A stretch of DNA of 64,000 nucleotides from Capsulimonas corticalis (lineage in GTDB: Bacteria > Armatimonadota > Armatimonadia > Armatimonadales > Capsulimonadaceae). Shown here piece after piece: positions 26,786-34,199 of the stretch (positions are counted from its first letter, which is position 1; each line of letters starts with the position of its first letter). Both the position numbers and the translations under genes were made by a program. The stretch lies in assembly GCF_003574315.2 (NCBI RefSeq), contig NZ_AP025739.1, forward strand, positions 6,572,001 to 6,636,000, given 5' to 3'. The notes beneath the pieces are model-generated. The model was not told where the DNA came from and did no database searches. It worked only from the letters and a program-made list of their open reading frames with translations.

Positions 26786-28114
26786 CTACCGACGAATGAG
26801 GTCGTACGTCTGCTGGCAGCCGCCGCCGCCCCAGCTCCACAGAAGGATGCGGGCGTTGTTGGCGCCGGAGCAGCCCTGGCCGTCCAGAACGTCATGCGAG
26901 CCGTCGCTCTTCGCGCCGGCGGTGGAGATCACGAAACGGCCGCCGCTGGTCTGCGAGATCTGCCACTGCTGGCAGGGACCGCCGTTCCAGTCCCATAGCT
27001 CAACCATCGTGCCGTCGTTCGGGCTGCAGTTCGTGCAGTCCAGGGAGCGGCCGACGCTGCCGTCGGGATTGATTGTCCGGATGGAATAGTACCCATTGTT
27101 CAGGTTAGTGATCTGCCACTTTTGATTGTTCGTGCCTGCGTACGGCCACAACTGGATCGCGGTTCCATTCGTGTTTCCGGCGCCATAGCAATCCAGTGCG
27201 TTGCCGGTGGTGGAGGCGGAGATTTCGTAAACGCCGTTCTGAACGATCGGCGCGCCCGATTCGTACTGGCGTACATAGTCGACATCGAAGTAGCCCGTGC
27301 CAGCCGTGGAGCCGTCGGTGCCGCCGGGCCAGTTGCCGCCGACCGCAAGGTTCAGCAGCATGTACATCGTCTGGCCGTTGAACTCCCACGTGCCGCCGCC
27401 GCCCTGCGAGAAGGTTCCGGTCTGGTTTCCATCGACATAGAAGGTGCAGTAACCGGGCTGCCAGTTGACGCCGTAGTTGTGATAGGTTGTCGTGGAGCTA
27501 TTCGGAGAGGTGACCAGAGTCGGGTCCCATCCGGGCATATGCAGGCTCTGGTGGTTCTCCCACTGCCCGTTGATCTCTTCCGCCACATCGATCTCGCCGC
27601 AGGTGGGCCAGCCGACCGAGCCGATATTGTTGCCGAGGAACCAGAAGGCCGGCCAGTAACCCTTGCCCGCGTTTGGGAACTTACATCGGGTTTCAAAGTA
27701 ACCGTAAGGACCGAACGATACTTTGCCGGCGGTCTTAATTCGCGCTGAGTACCACACTCCGCCGGAGTTGGTCGCTTTGAACTGCATGGCCGAGTTGTCT
27801 GTGCCAGTGCCGTCGGAGATCTCATGCGCGTTGTCCGCGTTGCTCGTGTAGGTCTCCAGCTCGTTGTTGCCCCAGCCGCCGCCGCCGGTGTCATAGTTCC
27901 AGTAGACGCCGGCCGGAGTGGCGGCGTTTCGAGCATCCGAAAACTCATCGGCCCACACGACGCCCATGCCGCCGGGCGCCTGGGCGCGCGCGGTTTGGCT
28001 GACGCCGCACATCAGCAGCGCGGAAGCCGCCAGGGCCGTCGCCGCGGCGGCGCGGCGCGCGAGGATTCGCGCAGAGGTTGACTTGCGACGCTTGCTATCT
28101 AATTGAGTGTGCAT
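26786..28114 (-). CDS. Secreted GH16 beta-glucanase with ricin-type carbohydrate-binding domain
   Basis: 442 residues from ATG 28114, chosen because AAGGAGA precedes it at 10 bases (an upstream ATG at 28180 adds 22 residues without a ribosome-binding site). The N-terminal export signal is long and basic (KRRKSTSARILARRAAAATALAA...ARA|Q). The GH16 domain (about 50-295) shows 'WGNNELETYT', 'YGYFETRCKFP', 'GYWPAFWFLG', and GEIDVAEE near residue 170, matching the E-x-D-x-x-E catalytic motif (nucleophile and acid/base glutamates). Residues about 305-442 form a ricin-B/CBM13-like lectin domain. Members of this subfamily cut beta-1,3- or beta-1,3-1,4-glucans, so fungal or plant glucan is the likely substrate. 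Single gene with its own near-perfect promoter and terminator. Confidence 0.92.
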   Translation of the reverse strand: MHTQLDSKRRKSTSARILARRAAAATALAASALLMCGVSQTARAQAPGGMGVVWADEFSDARNAATPAGVYWNYDTGGGGWGNNELETYTSNADNAHEISDGTGTDNSAMQFKATNSGGVWYSARIKTAGKVSFGPYGYFETRCKFPNAGKGYWPAFWFLGNNIGSVGWPTCGEIDVAEEINGQWENHQSLHMPGWDPTLVTSPNSSTTTYHNYGVNWQPGYCTFYVDGNQTGTFSQGGGGTWEFNGQTMYMLLNLAVGGNWPGGTDGSTAGTGYFDVDYVRQYESGAPIVQNGVYEISASTTGNALDCYGAGNTNGTAIQLWPYAGTNNQKWQITNLNNGYYSIRTINPDGSVGRSLDCTNCSPNDGTMVELWDWNGGPCQQWQISQTSGGRFVISTAGAKSDGSHDVLDGQGCSGANNARILLWSWGGGGCQQTYDLIRR

Positions 28115-28247
28115 ATCCTGTCGATCTCCTTGTTGTCTCTTCCACGAGAACACGTGAGGCGAACGCCATCTAAACAGCAATAGTTACAAATAGAACTTAA
28201 TTCTGTTTTGCATGGCCCGGCGGTCACGTTTGGCTCAAACCGTCCCC

Positions 28248-28276
28248 ATTATATCAATCGCAATTGAGTCTGTCAA
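28248..28276 (-). promoter_or_regulatory. Consensus promoter with embedded palindrome for the GH16 gene
   Basis: On the minus strand TTGACA (28276-28271), 17 bases, TATAAT (28253-28248): a perfect match to the sigma-70 consensus. The spacer contains TCAATTGCGATTGA (28267-28254), a near-palindrome. Its plus-strand reading TATCAATCGCAATTGA resembles the box at 9200-9215. A regulator bound here would occlude RNA polymerase directly. The leader is about 127 bases. The rest of 28277-28484 is AT-rich with nothing recognisable. Confidence 0.8.
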
Positions 28277-28484
28277 GAACAATTTTCACTTTGATCCCGT
28301 TTGGTACTTGTTGATTGCGCATACCTATGCTAAATGCTAATTCATAGTTATTGACATTTTAACGGCAAACTTAGTCCCTTTAAATATTGCGTTCGGTAAA
28401 ACTGCTCCGCGCATCAATGTACAATCCTAAAATTCTTGAACGCGCGAATTCTCAGAAATTGCACGGATCTGGTACCGATATCAC

Positions 28485-28517
28485 AACGGCTCCGGCGAAA
28501 GAATCGCCGGAGCCGTT
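28485..28517 (-). terminator. Perfect 14-bp hairpin after the GH-A glycosidase gene
   Basis: AACGGCTCCGGCGA (28485-28498) is the exact complement of TCGCCGGAGCCGTT (28504-28517), with a 5-base loop, 21 bases beyond the minus-strand stop codon. There is no clear T-run, but the stem is very stable. Confidence 0.65.
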
Positions 28518-28538
28518 CACCTGCCTCGGAGACACCGC

Positions 28539-31202
28539 TCACTCTCCGATCTCATACCATAACGTTTGATACTGTGGCCCCGCCGTGAATGTTAACTCGC
28601 CCTTTTTGTAAGTCGCCGGGACGGGCGCCGCGCGCTTGCCGGTTCCATCCAGCGCCCAGACCCGGCGCGCGGAGGCGATCTTGATCGTGACGGTCGCGGG
28701 AATGCCTTCGGCGATGGTCGGACCGTGGCCCCACTGGTTGCCGACGCTAGTGCGGTCGGCGCTCCAAACCATATCCTGGTTCTCGACTTTGCCGGCGAGT
28801 GTCAGCAGCATTCGGCGAGATTGCAGGATCGGCTTGCCATCCATCGCCGCGAGAACGCCGGACGCGAAGTTATTTCCAAACGAGGGACAGACTAGGGTCA
28901 GCGTTCCAAAGCCAACGCTGCGATGCCCCACGTAGCCGGCGAACGCCTGGATCTGAGGACTTTGAGCCGTGTAGACCGCCGACTGCGGTGATTCGGAATG
29001 GTTCGAAGAATAGAGCGAAACCGTGGAGCGGCGCGCGCCCTTAGAGATCGGATCCGCCTTCCCAGCCTGGCGGGAAGGATCGACCGAAGGCTGGGGGGAC
29101 GTAGAACGCGGCGCCTGAATGGATATGCGTTTTTGGAAAAGATTCGGCTTGCCCTGGGAATCGCGCCAGACCTGATCGATACTGGCTTCGTGGGCGTATT
29201 TCGCGCGGATCGGAAGCACGGACGCCGCCGTGGCCGACGCAAAGGCGCCGCCTCGGAAGATCATGGCGGCGGCGGGGAGAAAGGCGGCCTTGGCGGGATC
29301 GCTCCCAATTCCGAAGAAGCTGTTGATCTTGTCGTTCTGAACGCCTTCGCCATAGTCGCCGTAGTCGAAGAGATAGATCATATCCCAGTCTTGAAAGGCC
29401 GCAAAGGTGGCGAGTTCGGGCATCATCTCCGCACGGTAGTCACTGGGCGCGGGATGATTGTATTCGGAGATGGAGTACGGCTTCCCGGCGACGCGATACT
29501 CCGCGAGGTTCCGCAGCGTACCGCCTCCTCCGCCGGCGAGGTCCGCGACCATCGGGGTATTTCCGATATTCCAATCAACCGAGTCCCAGGGCTTGTGCGG
29601 AAAGCTCGGATGCTGCCAGTAGGCATGGTTGTCCGCGAAATCCATCTTCGCCTCGCGGCCCACGCTCGTCACCCCGCCCCACCCCATTTGCGAACAGATA
29701 ATATTCGCCTTCACCTTCAGGTCATTCTTGAGGAACGCGCGCATCTCGTTCGCATAAGCGCTCTCGGTATCGGCGAGGAACGCGACCCAATCGTCATGCT
29801 GCGCTTTGAAGGAAGAAAGGGGAATCGGAATGCTTTTTGCGGCCAGCGACTCGCCGGCATGCAAACCGGATCCGTCCGCGCCGGCGTGGATCTTAAGCCC
29901 TTCGATCCAGACAACCCCGGTCTGCCCGCCCAATGTAAAGGCGACGCGAACATGATTGGGAACCGCGTCATGGACCGTGAAGACATACTGGTAGTCCTTC
30001 CAGTCCGGCGTGAGCGCCGCATTCGCCGACAGGCCGACATTGCGCCAATCAGCCTGATCGAGCGATGTCGCCACCGGCATCACGCGGGCCGTATCGGCTT
30101 TGGCCCGAAAACTCACCGTATAGGTATCGCCATCGCGCAGATTGAGTCCGGTGACATGCGCCTGGACATGCCAGTCAACGCCATCCACCGCCTTGACCTC
30201 CGCGCGCAAATACGGCGCGAACTGCGGAAGCTGACCGTGGATCATCGGGATCGTCGGTGTAAACTCAGCCTGAGACGTCCCCTGCGCTTCGCTGGACCAG
30301 GTGGAGTTGAGCGTCAGCAGCTCCGGCCCGGCGGCCGTCACGCCCGCCAGCCACGCCGCGCTTAGCTGGGCGTCCGTCCCATACTTCTTCAGCAGCCATG
30401 CGTTCCAGAACTCCGCCAGCTCACCTCGGAACGGCTCGGGCAGCGTGTCCAAATCCCCGCCGAGCGTCGCCCACGGATCGCCGACCAGCGAGTTCTCATT
30501 GTTAATCTCGACCACGGCCACCGCCGGATCTTGATTGTACGCGAGCTTGGTATAGGGGTTCACATGCGTAAGCAGATCGCGCGCGTACTCTTTCTGGCGC
30601 GCGATCATGGTCCGATCAAACTCGTCCACGCGCTTGTCAAAACCGAACGGGATCTGCGCGACACTCGCCGGAAACCCATCCGCCTCCGAGAACTGGCGGC
30701 TGACGTGCAGATTGATATTCACATACACGCCATTCTTCTTGAACTGCGCGATCAGATAGTCCAATCGGTCCAATTGCGCCGCACTGATATGCCGCCGATC
30801 TTTGTACCCGTAATCCCAAATGCTCGCCTGCTGTCCCCAATCGCTGTTGTCCATATGATGCAGCCGGACCAGATTGATCCCCAGCTTCGCGATGCGCTTG
30901 GCCACTTTCACGGCGTCCTCATGCGACGGAAACGCACTCTTCGCCACAAAGTTCGTCGCCAAAAACCGCACCCGCCGCCCCGTCTTCGCCTCCACGAAAT
31001 GCCCATCCCGCGCCACAATATTCCCATGAGACCCCGCCGGCCCATCGTTCAAAAACGAAACATCCGTGATGACGCCGTGCGAGGAGTCATCCCAGGGAAT
31101 CACAAATGGAAACATCGGCGCAGGATCAGCGGCGTGGGCGGGTGTAGCGGCAACGAGGATGGACAAAGCCGTGAGACTGAGAAGAGCAGCGGGGAATTTC
31201 AT
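28539..31202 (-). CDS. Secreted clan GH-A (GH5-like) glycosidase with inserted carbohydrate-binding domain
   Basis: 887 residues from ATG 31202 (GGAG about 8 bases upstream; it begins the signal peptide KFPAALLSLTALSILVAATPAHA). A TIM-barrel glycosidase is indicated by 'FLATNFVAKSAFPSHEDAVKVAKRIAKLGINLVRLHHMD', the likely acid/base in VVEINNENS (near residue 230) and the likely nucleophile in YSISEYNHP (near 577). Between these, at about 345-450, lies a segment resembling CBM4/9 ('DGDTYTVSFRAKADTARVMPV', 'WKDYQYVFTVHD', 'GVVWIEGLKIHAG'), so a binding domain appears to sit inside the catalytic barrel. A beta-rich C-terminal part follows (about 690-887). Substrate probably a beta-linked polysaccharide. 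It faces the NLR gene only 40 bases upstream on the same strand but has no evident link to it. Confidence 0.82.
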   Translation of the reverse strand: MKFPAALLSLTALSILVAATPAHAADPAPMFPFVIPWDDSSHGVITDVSFLNDGPAGSHGNIVARDGHFVEAKTGRRVRFLATNFVAKSAFPSHEDAVKVAKRIAKLGINLVRLHHMDNSDWGQQASIWDYGYKDRRHISAAQLDRLDYLIAQFKKNGVYVNINLHVSRQFSEADGFPASVAQIPFGFDKRVDEFDRTMIARQKEYARDLLTHVNPYTKLAYNQDPAVAVVEINNENSLVGDPWATLGGDLDTLPEPFRGELAEFWNAWLLKKYGTDAQLSAAWLAGVTAAGPELLTLNSTWSSEAQGTSQAEFTPTIPMIHGQLPQFAPYLRAEVKAVDGVDWHVQAHVTGLNLRDGDTYTVSFRAKADTARVMPVATSLDQADWRNVGLSANAALTPDWKDYQYVFTVHDAVPNHVRVAFTLGGQTGVVWIEGLKIHAGADGSGLHAGESLAAKSIPIPLSSFKAQHDDWVAFLADTESAYANEMRAFLKNDLKVKANIICSQMGWGGVTSVGREAKMDFADNHAYWQHPSFPHKPWDSVDWNIGNTPMVADLAGGGGGTLRNLAEYRVAGKPYSISEYNHPAPSDYRAEMMPELATFAAFQDWDMIYLFDYGDYGEGVQNDKINSFFGIGSDPAKAAFLPAAAMIFRGGAFASATAASVLPIRAKYAHEASIDQVWRDSQGKPNLFQKRISIQAPRSTSPQPSVDPSRQAGKADPISKGARRSTVSLYSSNHSESPQSAVYTAQSPQIQAFAGYVGHRSVGFGTLTLVCPSFGNNFASGVLAAMDGKPILQSRRMLLTLAGKVENQDMVWSADRTSVGNQWGHGPTIAEGIPATVTIKIASARRVWALDGTGKRAAPVPATYKKGELTFTAGPQYQTLWYEIGE

Positions 31203-31242
31203 AAAAAGCTCCAGAGGAATTGCGAATAGCTCCACGAATAAA

Positions 31243-33573
31243 TTACATCTGCCTTATTTGCCGAAAACGTTGATAATTTGTGTTTGTATCCATTGTGATT
31301 GGATGCTTCGCGCCCAGAGTCTTCTCATAAATACTAAGACCGTGAATATAGTGCTGGTTCGCATCTTCATATCGGCCCTGACCCTCGTATATATTTGCAA
31401 GGGTAATAAGACTACTAGCGATGTCAGGATGGTCGTTAGCAAAAACACGTCTTCTAATCAAAAGCCCTTGTTCACAAAGTAGTTCTGCATCTTCATAACG
31501 CGCCTGATAGTAATAGAGCACAGACAGACAGTTTGCGCTATTAGCAGTTTCAGGGTGATTAATACCGATTCTTTCTTTTCGAATATTAAAAGCCTTCAGA
31601 TACATTACTTCGGCTTTACTATAATCTCCTTGACTAAAGTATACAGTTGCTAAAGTATTGACACTGTGAGCGATTTCTGGATAATTCAGCTCTATACTTT
31701 TTTCTTGAATAGACAAGGCTTCTAAAGCCATCATTTCGGCTTCAATATATTTATGTAATTTGATATACGAGAACGCCAAATTCGTCATGCATGTGGCAAT
31801 TTTTGAAATGTTACGTAGTGGCTGTTGCTTGTAAACATCCAATGCTTGCAAATAAAGAGGTTCAGCTCTTTCATACTTACCCTGCTTAGCAAACAATCCA
31901 CCCAAATTATTCATAGCAATCGCGACACTTGGGTTATTGCGCCAATATATTTTTTTATAAATACATAGAACTTCCTCATAAAGTGGTTCGGCTTTCTCGT
32001 AAAACCCTTCATCCTCGTAAAAAGCTGCTAGATTATTAACACTTGCAGCTACACCGAATTGATCAACATATTTACTATTCTTGTAAATATTAATAGCACA
32101 TAAATAAAGTTGCTCCACAATGGAATATTTAGCACGATCATGGAGATAATAAGCAGTGGAGTTTAGAAACTGCGCTGCTGATAAAAAAGAAAACTGATAT
32201 ATGAGTATATGATCAGAGCATATTATAGCATGAGGTAATAATCTTTCGCATATTCCCCATACCGAATAATCAGGTTTTGGGAAAGCAGCAGCTACAGCAA
32301 GTACAGATTTCTTAGCATATATACACCTCGTTTGTTCATCCATGCCATGCTGAATGACAGCTTGAACCAAACGATGAACATCGTAGGTACGCTCCTTCGT
32401 ATCGCGCTGAATCAGAGAGTAGCGCGCAAGGTGATCGAGCAACTCATCCATTAGCAGTGGATCTTCGTCATAATCCGTGAGCGCCGCTTCTACTGCTTGT
32501 CCTATTTCCGACGCTCCGAGCAGCACGAGTTCTTCTGGAATGCCATTGGGATTAAAAAAAGCGCTGACGCGGAGCAGTTCCGTCGCCGCTTCAGATTCTT
32601 GCTCAACAGCCTCGAAATTGAGAGACCATGTGGTGGCGACTGTCTTCTCGTAGGCTCCCGTTTCTGCTTTCGTATCTTGAAACAGCCGTATTCGGCGTTT
32701 GCGATAGCTTGCGAGATATGATTGGAAGGTGGATTGCTTTTCACAGAGATAGGCACCCGCCTGTTCCAGCGCCAGCGGCAGACAGCCCATCTCTTGGGCA
32801 AGTTCTAATGCCGCCTTCTGTTCCGCTTCATCTGCATCTAATCGGTCGGTCCTCTGGAGCAGAAATGCTACTGCTTCTTTCTCACTAAGCACCAATAAAA
32901 TCGTGGGATGGGGCAGGTTGATTGTGCCGAAGTGACGAGCGCGTGATGTGAGCAACAGGTGCCCCGCCAGATGCAGGGGCAGATACGCCGCCAATAAATC
33001 GGGGGTGTCGGCATTGTCGAGGATGAGCAGGTAGTCTGGCTTTTCGGTGAGCCAGCGTTTGACAGCTTCACGGACATGGCTAATCTCTTCGGCGTCTTTC
33101 TCAGGCAAATCAAGAAGAACGGCGATCCCACGGAAGGAAGAATTGAGAGCGGTTTCGGTATCAGCCTGCGCCCAGAGGATGGCGTGATACTGCTCTCGAT
33201 GTCGGTAGGCGTATTCGATTGCGGTTTGAGTTTTACCGACGCCGCCGAGCCCCGAAATGGCCTGGTTCTTCGCGACGTACGCCTGGGTTAGGGCTACTTT
33301 CTGCGTTGAAGCGAGAGTCCTTTCAAGGTTCGCGAGAATCTCCTCACGCCCCGTGAAGAACGGATTGGGAGGATATGGGACGTTCCATAGACGCCCGGGT
33401 TCCGAGAGGGCGGGAGAGGCAAGACGCGCGATCAAGGGCGCAAGGTCAACGCCAGCGGCTTGGGCTTGATTCAGATTGAGCGTGAAGTAGTTATTCTGTG
33501 TATTGCCGGTTCCACTTTGAATACCTTGGCCGCCGGAAATATGCGTAGGACCGTAATCGGGAGAATCGCTCAT
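31243..33573 (-). CDS. NLR-like NB-ARC/TPR protein with N-terminal RHIM-like amyloid motif
   Basis: 776 residues from ATG 33573 (AAAGG upstream). The N-terminus carries ISGGQGIQSGTGNTQNNYF (residues 12-30), a RHIM/PP-like amyloid motif of the BASS type. A NB-ARC STAND ATPase follows: P-loop GLGGVGKTQTA near 108, Walker B 'YLLILDNAD' near 180, 'HLLLTSRARHF' (sensor 1), 'LAQEMGCLPLALEQAGAYL' (GxP motif) and a winged-helix part with 'YDVHRLVQAVIQHGM'. Residues about 500-770 contain six or seven kinesin-light-chain-type TPRs of about 42 residues ('NNLAAFYEDEGFYEKAEPLYEE', 'NNLGGLFAKQGKYERAEPLY'). In such proteins the TPRs sense a ligand, NB-ARC oligomerises and the amyloid motif templates a partner effector. 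The TPR half is strikingly AT-rich (near 37% GC in sampled lines) beside the NB-ARC half. The cognate effector is probably the next gene upstream (33605-34006). Confidence 0.85.
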   Translation of the reverse strand: MSDSPDYGPTHISGGQGIQSGTGNTQNNYFTLNLNQAQAAGVDLAPLIARLASPALSEPGRLWNVPYPPNPFFTGREEILANLERTLASTQKVALTQAYVAKNQAISGLGGVGKTQTAIEYAYRHREQYHAILWAQADTETALNSSFRGIAVLLDLPEKDAEEISHVREAVKRWLTEKPDYLLILDNADTPDLLAAYLPLHLAGHLLLTSRARHFGTINLPHPTILLVLSEKEAVAFLLQRTDRLDADEAEQKAALELAQEMGCLPLALEQAGAYLCEKQSTFQSYLASYRKRRIRLFQDTKAETGAYEKTVATTWSLNFEAVEQESEAATELLRVSAFFNPNGIPEELVLLGASEIGQAVEAALTDYDEDPLLMDELLDHLARYSLIQRDTKERTYDVHRLVQAVIQHGMDEQTRCIYAKKSVLAVAAAFPKPDYSVWGICERLLPHAIICSDHILIYQFSFLSAAQFLNSTAYYLHDRAKYSIVEQLYLCAINIYKNSKYVDQFGVAASVNNLAAFYEDEGFYEKAEPLYEEVLCIYKKIYWRNNPSVAIAMNNLGGLFAKQGKYERAEPLYLQALDVYKQQPLRNISKIATCMTNLAFSYIKLHKYIEAEMMALEALSIQEKSIELNYPEIAHSVNTLATVYFSQGDYSKAEVMYLKAFNIRKERIGINHPETANSANCLSVLYYYQARYEDAELLCEQGLLIRRRVFANDHPDIASSLITLANIYEGQGRYEDANQHYIHGLSIYEKTLGAKHPITMDTNTNYQRFRQIRQM

Positions 33574-33604
33574 CGGGTAGATGCCTTTACCGCTCTCATT
33601 AGCT

Positions 33605-34006
33605 CTACGATTGAGAAGTTGGTGAAGCTCCGAAGGTGTTCGTCTGCGTATTGCCGTCGCCCACTTGATTACCTTGCCCGCCGGAGATGGCAACGTTGTA
33701 TTTGCCTTGCGCCGTGCCGGAGGGATCGGCGGCCGCGAGTAGCGCCTTGGCTTGCTTCAGAACTTCTTCGTTCTTATCTAGACCTGCTTGTAGAATAGCA
33801 TCCTTCAGGATTGCCTCATAAGCTTGGGGTTTCTTTTCGTGATGCTTCAGCGCGCTTTCCGCCTCTTCGTCGCCGGCGAAATGCTTGTGCAGGAGTTCTT
33901 TGAGGCTGGCGTAGGCGTTTTTTGCCGCCTCGCTGAGCGCTCCTTTCGCAAGCTCGGGGCCAGCGAACGCAAGAGCTGTGACAATGAGCGTACCTGGGTC
34001 CATCAT
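33605..34006 (-). CDS. Bell-like effector with C-terminal RHIM-like amyloid motif
   Basis: 133 residues from ATG 34006 (AAAGGA about 10 bases upstream; 34003 is also an ATG). The N-terminal ~100 residues open with MDPGTLIVTALAFAG and continue 'SEAAKNAYASLKELLHKHFAG', 'ALKHHEKKPQAYEAILKDAILQAG', an all-helical pattern I recognise as the Bell-type domain found with bacterial amyloid signalling motifs and compared to fungal HeLo/MLKL-like killers. The C-terminus has ISGGQGNQVGDGNTQTNTF, 14 of 19 residues identical to the NLR's N-terminal motif, including the Q-V-G RHIM-like core. It lies 31 bases upstream of the NLR gene on the same strand, hence one operon. Predicted role: cell-death or membrane-attacking effector triggered when the NLR seeds amyloid. 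The domain name rests on pattern recognition, not a search. Confidence 0.75.
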   Translation of the reverse strand: MMDPGTLIVTALAFAGPELAKGALSEAAKNAYASLKELLHKHFAGDEEAESALKHHEKKPQAYEAILKDAILQAGLDKNEEVLKQAKALLAAADPSGTAQGKYNVAISGGQGNQVGDGNTQTNTFGASPTSQS

Positions 34007-34199
34007 TAGAGAATATTCCTTTCGCAATTTTTATCTCTAGTTCCTTGGACGCCAAAGATTTTCCTTCATATCCATCTGATGATGCGTCATGAAAATACAC
34101 GGAAACCCGAAACGTTTCTCCCAGCCATCTCTCGAAGCCAATAGCGCTCCCCAGTATCTCAAGTAATAATTTTGAATGGGCGGCGCTTCGGAGGCATCC

